64,000 nt of DNA, from the NCBI GenBank assembly GCA_964429235.1, contig CAYSAQ010000002.1, positions 124,001-188,000 on the forward strand, written 5' to 3'. The translations under genes and the position numbers were made by a program. Of the stretch, positions 34,401 to 43,278 are shown piece after piece. The notes beneath the pieces are model-generated. The model was not told the origin of the DNA. It saw only the letters and a program-made list of their open reading frames with translations, and did no database searches. Numbering within the stretch: the stretch's first letter is position 1; every line of letters starts with the position of its first letter. The stretch is from CAYSAQ01 sp964429235. GTDB lineage: Bacteria > Margulisbacteria > Riflemargulisbacteria > GWF2-35-9 > DYQY01.

Positions 34401-35408
34401 TTAGTGTGATTTCTTTGCAGCCAACATTCCACAAGCAGCATTGATATCTGAACCTTCGCTTCTTCGTAATGTTGCATTGATTCCTCTATCTAATAAAATC
34501 TTTTGAAACCTTTGAGCTCTGGTTGATGTCTTATATTTTCCTTCTGCTGCGTTATATGGAATAAGGTTTACGTGAAACCCAGTACCTTTAACAAGAAATA
34601 TTAACTCTTGAGCATCGCTATCTTTATCGTTTATGTCTTGTAGCAATGTATATTCCAAGGTTACCCGCCTGCCGCTTTCTTCCATGTATCTATGAACAAC
34701 GTCCAAAAGCTTAAAGAGCGGATTTGCTTTATTAGCAGGAACTATCTCGCTTCTTTTTTCTTCATCTGCTTGATGAATTGATACGGCTAGGTTGAGTCTT
34801 ATGCCTTTTTCAATTAAAGTCTCTATACCTCTTATAATGCCCACTGTTGAGACAGTAAATCTTCTAATGCCTATTTGTGCGCCAAATGGATCGTTTAGTA
34901 TTGCAATGGACTTCAACACGTTATCTAGATTTAAGAGTGGCTCGCCCATTCCCATGTAAACCACGTTATCTATTTTATGCCCTTCTCTGCTTGCTAAAAT
35001 ATACTGAAAAACAATTTCTTCTGTTGTAAGGTTTCTTTTAAAACCCATATTTCCTGTAGCACAAAAAGTGCAGCCTAACGCACAACCTACTTGTGAGGAT
35101 ACGCATAAAGTAGTCCTGTCTCTACTCTTTATAACAACGCACTCTATGGTCTCATTATCTGGATATGTTAAAACATACTTTATGGCACCACTGCTTTCAA
35201 CCTTTTCAAAATCATAATGTGATAATAAGTAATTACCTTCTAGCATCTCTCTTTCAGGCTTACTTATACTAGTTATATCCTGCCAAGAATCTGGCGTTTT
35301 CGTATGTAACCATCTATAAATTATCTTTGTCTTATAAGGCTTGATGCCTTTTGCTGTTAGCTCTTCTTGAAGCTCCTCTAATGTGTATCCGTATATTCTA
35401 TGTTTCAT
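34401..35408 (-). CDS. rlmN: Dual-specificity 23S rRNA A2503/tRNA A37 methyltransferase RlmN
   Basis: RlmN is a radical SAM enzyme that makes 2-methyladenosine. The 335-aa protein shows the cluster motif 'CALGCTFCATGNMGFKRNLT' (about 108-127; CxxxCxxC), 'NVVYMGMGEPLLNLDNVL' (about 144-161) and the C-terminal catalytic Cys region 'GSDINAACGMLAAK' (about 320-333). It overlaps the upstream U32 gene by 11 nt. Confidence 0.97.
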   Translation of the reverse strand: MKHRIYGYTLEELQEELTAKGIKPYKTKIIYRWLHTKTPDSWQDITSISKPEREMLEGNYLLSHYDFEKVESSGAIKYVLTYPDNETIECVVIKSRDRTTLCVSSQVGCALGCTFCATGNMGFKRNLTTEEIVFQYILASREGHKIDNVVYMGMGEPLLNLDNVLKSIAILNDPFGAQIGIRRFTVSTVGIIRGIETLIEKGIRLNLAVSIHQADEEKRSEIVPANKANPLFKLLDVVHRYMEESGRRVTLEYTLLQDINDKDSDAQELIFLVKGTGFHVNLIPYNAAEGKYKTSTRAQRFQKILLDRGINATLRRSEGSDINAACGMLAAKKSH

Positions 35409-36606
35409 TGTTATTTATTACCTTTCTAACTAAAAGACTGTCTATTTGATCTGTTTTCAACATCATCGATATCTGGTATCCATTGTGCGCTACCTCTGTT
35501 GGGATCCCTGTTTTAGTATCTATCATTTCAGCTATCTTCACTTCAATATCTGCATTAATATCAGGTGAGATTATTGTTATATTATCACCTGTTTCGATCT
35601 TATCCCTTACCTCTATTGTTAATTTCTGACCATCCGAGCTAGCTACTCCAACCATTTTAGCTTTTTTAATATAGCCGGATGAATCAAAATTGAAACGACC
35701 CTTTTCTCCATCATAAAACCCAGTGCTATAATCCCTATGAGAAACTAATTCAAGCTCCTCAAGACATCTTTCTCTTACAATGTCAGAATCACTAGCATCA
35801 ATCATCGCTCGATAGGACCTTACAACATTTGCGACATAGTAACTTGTCTTATTTCTTCCTTCTATTTTTAACGAACTAATCCCCATATCCACGATTTCTT
35901 TTACATAATTAATCAAACACATATCTTTGGAATTCATTATATGAACGCCTGCATCTGTTTCTTCTATTTCAATATCTGCTCTTAGGTCGTCTCTCTTCAA
36001 GTCATAGCTCCACCTACAAGGCTGTGCGCATTCACCTCTATTAGCATCTCTTCCAAGGAAATAATTGCTCAAGTGACATCTGCCTGAATAGCTCATGCAC
36101 ATTGCGCCATGTACAAACATTTCCAGTTCTATATCTGTCTTCTCTAATAGGTCTTTAGTTTCTTCTCTTGTAAGCTCTCTAGCTAATATTACCCTGCTTA
36201 CACCCTGTGTTTTCCAGAAATTAATAGCTTCTATATTAAGTGTATTTGCTTGTGTAGATAAGTGATATTCTGCATCAGGAAAAGCTTCTTTTAATACGAA
36301 AAAAATTCCCAAATCAGAAACAATAAAAGCATCTGTTCCTATCTCTCTAATTTCTTCTATTCTAGATTTTAATTGCTCAATATCTTCTTGATGTGCGAAT
36401 AAGTTCATAGCTAAATAATGTTTCTTGCCCATAGAATGTGCCAATTCTACTGCTCGTTTTAACTCATCTATACTGGATTCTGCTTTCTTAGTTCTTCTTA
36501 AAGAAAGACCTTCAAGCCCTTGATATATAGCATCTGCACCATACTTTAAAGCGAAATATGCGTTTTCATAATTGCCTGCTGGTGCTAATAATTCTGGCTT
36601 ATTCAT
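35398..36606 (-). CDS. Peptidase U32-family (TrhP/RlhA-type) hydroxylation protein
   Basis: U32 proteins, despite the name, make 5-hydroxyuridine or 5-hydroxycytidine in tRNA or rRNA. The 402-aa protein starts 'PELLAPAGNYENAYFALKYG' (4-23) and has the family signature 'MFVHGAMCMSYSGRCHLSNY' (about 163-182) with 'GECAQPCRW'. The conserved Cys set is as in the family. Its length is near TrhP (YegQ), so tRNA hydroxylation is favoured. First gene of a U32-rlmN-HAD operon; a -10-like hexamer precedes the ATG by 6 nt. Confidence 0.88.
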   Translation of the reverse strand: MNKPELLAPAGNYENAYFALKYGADAIYQGLEGLSLRRTKKAESSIDELKRAVELAHSMGKKHYLAMNLFAHQEDIEQLKSRIEEIREIGTDAFIVSDLGIFFVLKEAFPDAEYHLSTQANTLNIEAINFWKTQGVSRVILARELTREETKDLLEKTDIELEMFVHGAMCMSYSGRCHLSNYFLGRDANRGECAQPCRWSYDLKRDDLRADIEIEETDAGVHIMNSKDMCLINYVKEIVDMGISSLKIEGRNKTSYYVANVVRSYRAMIDASDSDIVRERCLEELELVSHRDYSTGFYDGEKGRFNFDSSGYIKKAKMVGVASSDGQKLTIEVRDKIETGDNITIISPDINADIEVKIAEMIDTKTGIPTEVAHNGYQISMMLKTDQIDSLLVRKVINNNET

Positions 36607-36612
36607 AAGCCT

Positions 36613-36618
36613 ATTATC
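36613..36618 (-). promoter_or_regulatory. -10 element of the near-leaderless U32 gene
   Basis: On the minus strand GATAAT ends 6 nt before the ATG at 36606. Only a weak AGG overlaps the possible ribosome-site position. Confidence 0.4.
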
Positions 36619-36660
36619 CTGTGTTTTTAGTATTTAGGAAAGTTATACAATAAAAGGACC

Positions 36661-36701
36661 GACACAGCGGGGTTTGAGGGTATGCAAACGAGACGTGTGT
36701 C
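36661..36701 (-). terminator. Hairpin after the coiled-coil gene
   Basis: GACACA (36661-36666) pairs with TGTGTC (36696-36701), and inside it GTTTG (36672-36676) pairs with CAAAC (36685-36689). On the minus strand it directly follows the stop of the 145-aa gene and is followed by GGTCCTTTTATT, which fits a terminator. Confidence 0.4.
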
Positions 36702-37138
36702 TATCCTTCTTTTACTTGCGTTAGCTGTGCTTTTAGAACAGCTATTTCAGACTCATTCTTTTCATTTCCAGCTAAAGAAGCTTCATGTCTCTGTTGCTGT
36801 TCTAGTTTTTCTATCTGCTGCTGCAGGCCAGCTCGTTTTGCTTCACAGACATTGAATTTTGCCCAATCTTCTCTATATTCTTCCATTGCATCTGCCAGTT
36901 GACCGTGAATCGATTTGTGCTCATCATCATCTCCTTGCTCTGAAAATTCGTTTTCGGCCCATCTAAACAAAACATCTCTTAATTGATCTGTTTGTATTTC
37001 CTTTAACTCCCCCAGGGTTGCCTCATCTCCTGCTAGCATTGCAGCTCCAAGAAACTGGTTTCCCGAAACAGCTATATTATCAAAAGAACCGTTGATTGCT
37101 CCCGTAATATTAGATTCAGAATTAAATGTAACTTCCAT
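36701..37138 (-). CDS. Hypothetical coiled-coil protein, 145 aa
   Basis: The protein is acidic in the middle and ends in a coiled coil ('LQQQIEKLEQQQRHEASLAG' to 'IAVLKAQLTQV', about 104-141). No signal peptide or known domain. GGGGGT lies just before the ATG. It is transcribed divergently from thiF and I see no functional link. The single Cys (about residue 98) is unlikely to matter. Confidence 0.7.
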   Translation of the reverse strand: MEVTFNSESNITGAINGSFDNIAVSGNQFLGAAMLAGDEATLGELKEIQTDQLRDVLFRWAENEFSEQGDDDEHKSIHGQLADAMEEYREDWAKFNVCEAKRAGLQQQIEKLEQQQRHEASLAGNEKNESEIAVLKAQLTQVKEG

Positions 37139-37232
37139 TATTACCCCCGTGTATAAACTAATACGCGTATTTTAGGTTAATTGTTGCATGAAATATTTAT
37201 GTTTTATCTTTGCTCCTATATAAATTTAGCGG

Positions 37233-37238
37233 TAATAT
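37233..37238 (+). promoter_or_regulatory. -10 element of the near-leaderless thiF promoter
   Basis: TAATAT ends 6 nt before the thiF ATG, with no ribosome site. I found no THI-box riboswitch in the 100 bp upstream. Confidence 0.4.
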
Positions 37239-37244
37239 GCTCTT

Positions 37245-37970
37245 ATGAAAACATCTGAAGACCTTTATGAAAAAAATCGAAAACTTACTGGTTTTGAACA
37301 ATCAAAATTAACAAAAGCCAGCGTGCTTATTATTGGTGCTGGTGGGCTTGGTTCTCCTGCTGCATATTATCTTGCATCATCGGGAGTAGGAACCCTTGGT
37401 ATTGTTGACTTTGATAAGGTTTCTGTCTCAAATTTACAACGACAAATTTTGCATTCTACAGAATCTCTTGGAAAACTAAAAACTGAGTCTGCACAAAAAA
37501 CTCTAAACAATCTGAATCCGTTTATTAATATAAAAGCTTATAATGTAAAACTAGACAAACAAGCTGCTTTAGAGCTTTTTCCTTGTTATGATATTGTTCT
37601 TGATTGTACTGATAATTTTGAAACCAAATTTTTAATTAACGATAGCTGTGTTGAACTCAATAAACCACTAGTTCATGCTGGAATTACTGAATATGAAGGG
37701 CAAATAATGACAATTCTTCCCTATAAAACAGCTTGTTACCGTTGTGTGTTTAAAGAAGCTCCTAGTATCGGAAATTACCATCTTAAAAAGGGAATCTTTG
37801 CACCCACTGCTGGTATCATTGGTAGCCTACAGGCTTCAGAAGTTTTAAAATTAATTACCGGTATTGGGGACCCCTTATATAATCAGCTTCTTACCTATAA
37901 AGCGCACACACAAACATTCAGGAAAATTCCTGTTAATAAAGATTCAAGCTGTTCTAGTTGTGTACATTAA
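37245..37970 (+). CDS. thiF: ThiF-type sulfur-carrier adenylyltransferase (E1-like)
   Basis: ThiF adenylates the C-terminal Gly of ThiS to start sulfur transfer for thiazole synthesis. The 241-aa protein has the ATP loop 'VLIIGAGGLGSPAAYYLAS' (about 27-45), 'DFDKVSVSNLQRQILH' with the Arg/Gln set, 'DCTDNFETKFLIND' and a zinc site 'CYRC'...'CSSC' at the C-terminus. MoeB has the same fold, but the neighbouring thiG, thiH and thiS support ThiF. It is the first gene of the cluster. Confidence 0.9.
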   Translation: MKTSEDLYEKNRKLTGFEQSKLTKASVLIIGAGGLGSPAAYYLASSGVGTLGIVDFDKVSVSNLQRQILHSTESLGKLKTESAQKTLNNLNPFINIKAYNVKLDKQAALELFPCYDIVLDCTDNFETKFLINDSCVELNKPLVHAGITEYEGQIMTILPYKTACYRCVFKEAPSIGNYHLKKGIFAPTAGIIGSLQASEVLKLITGIGDPLYNQLLTYKAHTQTFRKIPVNKDSSCSSCVH

Positions 37971-38041
37971 TTATATTGTTTTATTGATTTATAAATTTCT
38001 CTAACTTATACTTTAGCTAAATCAATTTAAGGGGATATATT

Positions 38042-38401
38042 ATGCTTAAAAAATTTATACCATTTCTGCTACTTACACTTTTTCTTCTTACTGGCTGTGC
38101 TGTAGATAAAGTTGTTAGCGTTCCAAAGGGTAATCCAGCTGTTCTCTTCATGCAAACTGTTTCAATAATAAAACAAAAGTTGCCTTCTGCTCGCACAGAA
38201 GTAGATGTTCTTGCAAAAAAGCTTACAATTTCTCCTAATAACATCGACTACCCAGCCTCTGTCTGTTTAACTTTTACTAAAAATGAAGCTAATGCAGATA
38301 TTAGTATAATTTCTGAAGAAGCTTCTGAGTTACAAGTAGCTAATCTGCAAAAACTATTAATAGATGCTTTTATTATAAAAAATAAGAATCCGAACTCTTA
38401 A
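38042..38401 (+). CDS. Small lipoprotein within the thiazole gene cluster
   Basis: The 119-aa protein has a signal peptide and lipobox 'LLTGC' (Cys19). The mature part has no recognised domain. AAGGGG lies upstream. It lies between thiF and thiG but thiG has its own promoter-like -10, so the lipoprotein may be a separate unit. A role in thiamine synthesis is not supported. Confidence 0.7.
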   Translation: MLKKFIPFLLLTLFLLTGCAVDKVVSVPKGNPAVLFMQTVSIIKQKLPSARTEVDVLAKKLTISPNNIDYPASVCLTFTKNEANADISIISEEASELQVANLQKLLIDAFIIKNKNPNS

Positions 38402-38412
38402 AAAAATTATCT

Positions 38413-38420
38413 GCTATACT
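38413..38420 (+). promoter_or_regulatory. Extended -10 of the near-leaderless thiG promoter
   Basis: The extended -10 TGCTATACT occupies 38412-38420 and ends 7 nt before the thiG ATG. No ribosome site is present. Confidence 0.55.
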
Positions 38421-38427
38421 TATCGCT

Positions 38428-39198
38428 ATGGTAAAAGATGTTCTAAAAATAGCAGATAAAACTTTTTCTTCCAGACTATTTATTGGTACTGGTAAGTTTT
38501 CTTCACCTATTATTATGCAAAAAGCTATTGAAGCTTCGGCTTCTGAATTAGTTACTGTTGCTTTAAGAAGGGTTAACTTAGAAGATCCCAAAGATCACAT
38601 CTTAAATCACTTAACTTTAGATAAATATCATTTGCTTCCTAACACTGCTGGGGCTCAAAATGCAGAAGAAGCGGTAAGGCTTGCAAGACTTGCTAGGGCT
38701 GCTGGATATACAAACTGGGTGAAACTAGAGGTAACGCCCGAACCAAGGCATCTTCTGCCTGATGGAGAAGAAACGCTAAGGGCTACTGAAATTCTAGTAA
38801 AAGAAGGGTTTGTTGTTCTTCCTTATATGCAAGCTGATCCTGTTTTAGCAAAAAAACTAGAAGAGGCCGGTGCAGCTACTGTTATGCCGCTCGCTGCTCC
38901 TATAGGCTCAAATAAAGGACTTAAAACAAAAGAACTTATTCAGATTATTATTGAAAACTCCAAGATTCCAGTTATTGTGGATGCCGGGCTTGGTGCTCCT
39001 TCTCATGCTGCTGAAGCAATGGAGATGGGTGCTGATGCAGTTTTGGTAAACACCGCCATTGCAATTGCTTCTGATCCAATCATGATTGCTTCTGCTTTCA
39101 GAAAAGCTACAGAAGCAGGTAGGGAAGGTTATCTTGCAGGATTACCTGCAGAATCTGATGGCGAAGCCTCCAGTCCTCTGGACTGGCTAATTTCTTAA
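38428..39198 (+). CDS. thiG: Thiazole synthase
   Basis: ThiG condenses deoxyxylulose phosphate, dehydroglycine and ThiS-thiocarboxylate into the thiazole of thiamine. The 256-aa TIM barrel shows 'RLFIGTGKFSS' (16-26), the catalytic Lys in 'WVKLEVTPEPRHLLPD' (about 96-111), 'VMPLAAPIGSNKGLKT' (about 151-166) and the phosphate site 'PVIVDAGLGAPSHAAEAMEMG'-like stretch (about 180-200). It is a stand-alone enzyme, not fused to ThiS. Confidence 0.97.
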   Translation: MVKDVLKIADKTFSSRLFIGTGKFSSPIIMQKAIEASASELVTVALRRVNLEDPKDHILNHLTLDKYHLLPNTAGAQNAEEAVRLARLARAAGYTNWVKLEVTPEPRHLLPDGEETLRATEILVKEGFVVLPYMQADPVLAKKLEEAGAATVMPLAAPIGSNKGLKTKELIQIIIENSKIPVIVDAGLGAPSHAAEAMEMGADAVLVNTAIAIASDPIMIASAFRKATEAGREGYLAGLPAESDGEASSPLDWLIS

Positions 39199-39247
39199 CT
39201 TATATTTATTCTTTATTCTTTGACGTTTAAGTATTAAACTTCTCTCT

Positions 39248-40252
39248 ATGAACAAAATTGCTGAACTAATTAAACCTTCTGTTGATCTAAATCAACTTGC
39301 TTTAAAAGCTAAAAAACTAACTAAACAACATTTCGGCAATACTATTCAGCTTTATATACCGCTATATCTATCAAATGAATGCTGCAACTCTTGTAAATAC
39401 TGTGGCTTTAATAAGGACCAAAATATCGTAAGACAAACTTTGTCTCTTAAAGAAGCTGTTGTGCAGCTTAAACTGATTAAAGAAAAGGGTTTTGATAATA
39501 TATTACTTCTTACTGGTGAGCACAAAAGTCGGGCCGGTGTAGACTATTTGGCTCCTATAATTAACGAAGCACAAAAAATGTTCTCTTATGTTTCATTAGA
39601 AATATTTCCAGGAAGTGAAGATGACTATAAAAAACTTATCGAAGCTGGTGCTACGGGACTTACCCTGTACCAAGAAACCTATAACCGCGATATATATAAA
39701 GAGATGCATCCAGCAGGACCTAAAAGCGATTTTGACTTTAGGCTAACTGCTCCAGAAAACGGACTCAAAGCTGGTATGAGAAAAATAGGACTTGGCGCGC
39801 TTATTGGACTTAATGACTGGAGAGAAGAGGCTATTGCCCTTGGTGCTCATCTAGAAAACTTAATGAAAACTTATTGGCGTGCTGATTTTTCAGTATCCTT
39901 TCCAAGGATTAGTGCTGCGCCTGATGGGTTAACTATTTATCCAATATCAGATAAAGACTTCGTTCAATTGATTTTAGCTTTTAGAGTTGCTTTCCCTAAG
40001 GTAGGAATTATTCTATCTACAAGGGAAAATGCTGAACTTCGTGACAACTTATTAGGGCTTGGTGTTACTCAAATCAGCGCTGAGTCTAAAACAAACCCTG
40101 GTGGATACTCTGATACCGAGGCTGATGAACAATTCGAAGTTCATGACAATAGGTCATTAGAAGACATCTTATCAGTACTAGAGGCTAAAGGTTTTGATCC
40201 AGTAATAAAAGATTGGTCTCCTGTTTTTAATAAGGTAAAAAAAATTCTATGA
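39248..40252 (+). CDS. thiH: 2-iminoacetate synthase ThiH (tyrosine lyase, radical SAM)
   Basis: ThiH cleaves tyrosine to dehydroglycine and p-cresol, the anaerobic route to the thiazole glycine unit (aerobes use ThiO). The 334-aa protein has 'LSNECCNSCKYCGFNKDQN' (about 42-60; CxxxCxxC cluster) and a C-terminal BATS-like domain. It overlaps thiS by 4 nt. A TAAACT hexamer ends 7 nt before the ATG. Use of ThiH fits a low-oxygen lifestyle. Confidence 0.96.
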   Translation: MNKIAELIKPSVDLNQLALKAKKLTKQHFGNTIQLYIPLYLSNECCNSCKYCGFNKDQNIVRQTLSLKEAVVQLKLIKEKGFDNILLLTGEHKSRAGVDYLAPIINEAQKMFSYVSLEIFPGSEDDYKKLIEAGATGLTLYQETYNRDIYKEMHPAGPKSDFDFRLTAPENGLKAGMRKIGLGALIGLNDWREEAIALGAHLENLMKTYWRADFSVSFPRISAAPDGLTIYPISDKDFVQLILAFRVAFPKVGIILSTRENAELRDNLLGLGVTQISAESKTNPGGYSDTEADEQFEVHDNRSLEDILSVLEAKGFDPVIKDWSPVFNKVKKIL

Positions 40253-40449
40253 ATATTATTATTAATGGTAAAGAAAAAGAAGTTATCAACAATTCTAATG
40301 TACATAGTTTATTAACTACTCTGGGTATAGAACCTGGAGCTATTATTATTGAAAAAAACTTGACCTTTTTAGATAAAAAAGATTACAAAAATAACATATT
40401 AAAAAATGGCGATAAGTTAGAAATCATAAGGTTTATGGGCGGTGGCTAG
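40249..40449 (+). CDS. thiS: Sulfur carrier protein ThiS
   Basis: ThiS is a 66-aa ubiquitin-like sulfur carrier whose C-terminal Gly becomes a thiocarboxylate. It starts 'MNIIINGKEKEV' and ends 'IIRFMGGG'; the required terminal GG is present with one extra Gly before it. It overlaps thiH by 4 nt, the last gene of the set. Confidence 0.93.
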   Translation: MNIIINGKEKEVINNSNVHSLLTTLGIEPGAIIIEKNLTFLDKKDYKNNILKNGDKLEIIRFMGGG

Positions 40450-40532
40450 CTTTTCCGTTCTTACATTTTTGTACTTACATATTTAATCTATAGTTTCTGC
40501 GTTGCCAAAAAAAAAAATCTTTGTTACGATAC

Positions 40533-40555
40533 TTATCAACAATGAGTTATCCACA
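40533..40555 (+). promoter_or_regulatory. Two DnaA boxes just upstream of dnaA
   Basis: TTATCAACA (40533-40541) and the perfect TTATCCACA (40547-40555) lie 5 bp apart in the same direction, directly before the preferred dnaA start. They can autoregulate dnaA and form the left part of the origin. Confidence 0.8.
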
Positions 40556-40565
40556 AGTAAATAAC

Positions 40566-41945
40566 ATGGCTATAAGCATCATAGATGTATGGGAAAAAGT
40601 TGATGGCTCCCTTCAGGAAAAGCTGGGCAAAATTTCCTATTCAACATTTCAAAAGGCCGTTAAGCCAATATCTTTTTTAAATAATGCACTTGTATTGGGT
40701 GTTCCTAATAATTTTATGAAAAAATGGGTTAATGATAAGTGTGATTTTTATATAAAACAATCGGTATTACAAAACTTTGATATGAACATTATTATTGAAT
40801 TAACAATAAATGATCAAATGTATCAGCAAATAGAAGAAGACACGAGAGAAGACGTCGCTATTTCTGAACAAAGTGTTTCTTCGTCACATCGTCAAGTTTT
40901 TGACATTCAACCTCAAGCCTCTGCATATATGTTAAACCCTAAATATACTTTCGACTCTTATGTTGTTGGACAGAGTAATAGATTTAGTCATGCTGCTTCA
41001 CTTGCTGTTTCAAAGGCACCTGGTAAAGCATATAACCCTTTCTTTATTTATGGAGGTGTCGGGCTTGGCAAAACTCACCTTATGCATGCTATTGGTCATA
41101 AAGTAAAAGATATTCATCCTTATTTGAAGGTTATTTATATAACTGCTGAAGAATTTACCAATGATTTAATAGGTTCACTTCAAAAAGGTAAAATTATGGA
41201 GTTTAGGGAAAGATATCGTAATATAGATCTCTTAATGGTTGATGATATTCAGTTTATTGCTGGTAAAGAAAAAACAGAAGAAGAATTCTTTCATACTTTC
41301 AACTATTTATACCAACTTAATAAACAAATTATTCTTACTTCTGATAGATTACCAAAAGACATCCCTTCAATTCAAGATAGGCTTAAATCTAGATTTGAAT
41401 GGGGACTCTCTGCAGATATCCAAGCTCCAGATTTAGAAACTAGAATGGCAATCTTGTATAAAAAACTAGAACCTGAGTTCCAGAATATTCCTCAAGATGT
41501 TATTTACTATATTGCTTCTCAAATTCCTGGTAATGTAAGGGAATTAGAAGGTGCTTTAATAAAAATTATTGCTTATTCTTCACTAATTAACCAAGAAATA
41601 AATATTAATTTAGCTAAAGATGTTATTAAAGATATTGTTAAAAAAAATAACAAAAAACCAATATCTATTTCTAAAATAAAAAAAGCTGTATCTGAGTATT
41701 ATGATATTGAATATGAAAACCTATCAGCTAAAATTAGAACTAAAGAAATTGCGCATGCTAGACAAGTTGCTATGTATTTATGTAGAGATCTTACTAATTT
41801 TTCTTTGCCTAAGATAGGGGAAAAATTTGGTGGTAGAGATCACACTACCGTAATGCATGCTTGTGATAAAATTAGGACTGAAATTAAAAAGAATCATGAT
41901 TTAAAAAGTGCTTTAAATCAAATTAAAACTACTCTTATAGATTAA
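40566..41945 (+). CDS. dnaA: Chromosomal replication initiator DnaA
   Basis: DnaA binds the origin and melts it. The 459-aa form begins MAISIIDVWEKV, where the conserved domain I starts; earlier starts at 40521 (TTG) and 40542 (ATG) would overlap the DnaA boxes. Domains are: domain I (1-80), linker, AAA+ with Walker A 'GGVGLGKTHLMHAIG' (about 163-177) and Walker B 'LLMVDDIQF', and DNA-binding domain IV with 'FGGRDHTTVMHACDKI' (about 429-444). No strong ribosome site precedes the ATG. Confidence 0.97.
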   Translation: MAISIIDVWEKVDGSLQEKLGKISYSTFQKAVKPISFLNNALVLGVPNNFMKKWVNDKCDFYIKQSVLQNFDMNIIIELTINDQMYQQIEEDTREDVAISEQSVSSSHRQVFDIQPQASAYMLNPKYTFDSYVVGQSNRFSHAASLAVSKAPGKAYNPFFIYGGVGLGKTHLMHAIGHKVKDIHPYLKVIYITAEEFTNDLIGSLQKGKIMEFRERYRNIDLLMVDDIQFIAGKEKTEEEFFHTFNYLYQLNKQIILTSDRLPKDIPSIQDRLKSRFEWGLSADIQAPDLETRMAILYKKLEPEFQNIPQDVIYYIASQIPGNVRELEGALIKIIAYSSLINQEININLAKDVIKDIVKKNNKKPISISKIKKAVSEYYDIEYENLSAKIRTKEIAHARQVAMYLCRDLTNFSLPKIGEKFGGRDHTTVMHACDKIRTEIKKNHDLKSALNQIKTTLID

Positions 41946-42165
41946 ATTAACCTGTGTATAATAATGTGGATAAACTATTAATATAATCTGTATAAAAGTA
42001 AAATATATAAAAATGAGATATAATTGTTATTAACTTTGTATATCTCCTAGATAGAATGTGGAGAGAATTTATAGATAGGTATCAAGAATTTTTAACTTAT
42101 ACCACATACTAACAGCTATGAGTATGAGTAGTTGAATTTTAAATAAGCAATAAGGAGTACTAATA
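41946..42165. other. Origin of replication (dnaA-dnaN intergenic, oriC)
   Basis: The 220-bp gap holds two tandem reverse DnaA boxes: TGTGTATAA (41953-41961) and the perfect TGTGGATAA (41965-41973). A run of almost pure A/T (about 41974-42060) follows and could be the unwinding element. Together with the boxes before dnaA and the strand-bias switch here, this is the likely chromosomal origin. Confidence 0.75.
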
Positions 42166-43278
42166 ATGAACATAACTTGTGAAAAAAACAAACTTTTAAA
42201 GATCTTATCAATCAGCATGAATTCAGTAAGCGAAAGAACAACTGTAGAAGCACTTAAATGCTTTAAGGTTGAAGCTAAAAGCAATTTATTAATGATTACT
42301 ACAAATAACTTAAAGACAAATATTATTTGTTCATTAGATGCCAGTGTTGATTCTGAAGGTGTTACATTAGTACATGCAAGAACATTTTATAATATTATAA
42401 GTAAACTTCCATCTGAAGAAGTATCAATGTATTTAAGTGATAATAATACCTTACTTATTACAAGTGGTGAGTCTACTTTTAATATATTTACTGCAAATCC
42501 AGATGAGTTTCCTGAAAATATGGTTATTGATGAATATAAAGAAATTAAGCTTAGTAAAGATATGTTTAAGGATATGGTAAGAAGAGTTGCTTTTGCTGCT
42601 TCAGAAGAAGAAGAGAAAGTAATTTTAAATGGAGTATTAGTAGAAATAGATAGTGAAAATAATAAAATGGTATTTGTTGCAGCTGATGGTTATAGATTAG
42701 CGAAAGATAATATAAAATTTGAGGGAGATGATTCTTATAAAGTAATTATTCCAATAAAAACTATTAAAGAAATAATTTCAGTATTTTCAGTAAAAGATAT
42801 TGAAGATATAAAAATAAGATTAAGTGAAGATAAAATTTTATTTATATTAGATGATATCCAAATGTATTCAAGAGTAATAAATGGTCAATTTCCTGATTAT
42901 AATTTATTAATACCAAGTGAAAAGAATTTAGATATTAAGATTAAAAGAAAAGAATTTTTATCAGCATGTGAAAGAATAAATATTATTGCTCAAAGAAATT
43001 CATATATGGTTAAGATAGAGATAATTAATAACGCATTAGTTATTTCATCAGTAACTCCAGATTTTGGTGATGGAAGTGAAAAACTAAAAATAAAAGTAGA
43101 AGGTGATACTACAATAAGTGTAGTTTTTAATGTAAAACTAATGATGGATGTTTTAAAAAGTTTAGAAAGTGATGATATAAATATAGAAATAATTAATGAT
43201 GAAAAGCCATTAATTATCAAAGAAAGCACAAATCAGGATTATATTTATATTATGATGCCTATAAAAGTTAAGAGATAA
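42166..43278 (+). CDS. dnaN: DNA polymerase III beta clamp
   Basis: DnaN is the sliding clamp that tethers polymerase to DNA. The 370-aa protein has typical length and the three-fold clamp domain pattern; 'FVAADGYRLAKDNIKF' (about 167-182) and the C-terminal 'IMMPIKVKR' match the family. AAGGAG precedes the ATG. Its base composition is very AT-rich, as is that of recF. It abuts recF with a 1-nt overlap. Confidence 0.97.
   Translation: MNITCEKNKLLKILSISMNSVSERTTVEALKCFKVEAKSNLLMITTNNLKTNIICSLDASVDSEGVTLVHARTFYNIISKLPSEEVSMYLSDNNTLLITSGESTFNIFTANPDEFPENMVIDEYKEIKLSKDMFKDMVRRVAFAASEEEEKVILNGVLVEIDSENNKMVFVAADGYRLAKDNIKFEGDDSYKVIIPIKTIKEIISVFSVKDIEDIKIRLSEDKILFILDDIQMYSRVINGQFPDYNLLIPSEKNLDIKIKRKEFLSACERINIIAQRNSYMVKIEIINNALVISSVTPDFGDGSEKLKIKVEGDTTISVVFNVKLMMDVLKSLESDDINIEIINDEKPLIIKESTNQDYIYIMMPIKVKR

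Noticed and set aside
34564..34579. AGGTTTACGTGAAACC, similar to parS
   Set aside because: Only 12 of 16 positions match and it encodes the conserved RlmN segment 'FHVNLIP'; it is a coincidence of coding.
37139..37244. TPP riboswitch upstream of the thiamine genes
   Set aside because: No CTGAGA or ACC-GATCTGG-like THI-box elements are seen.
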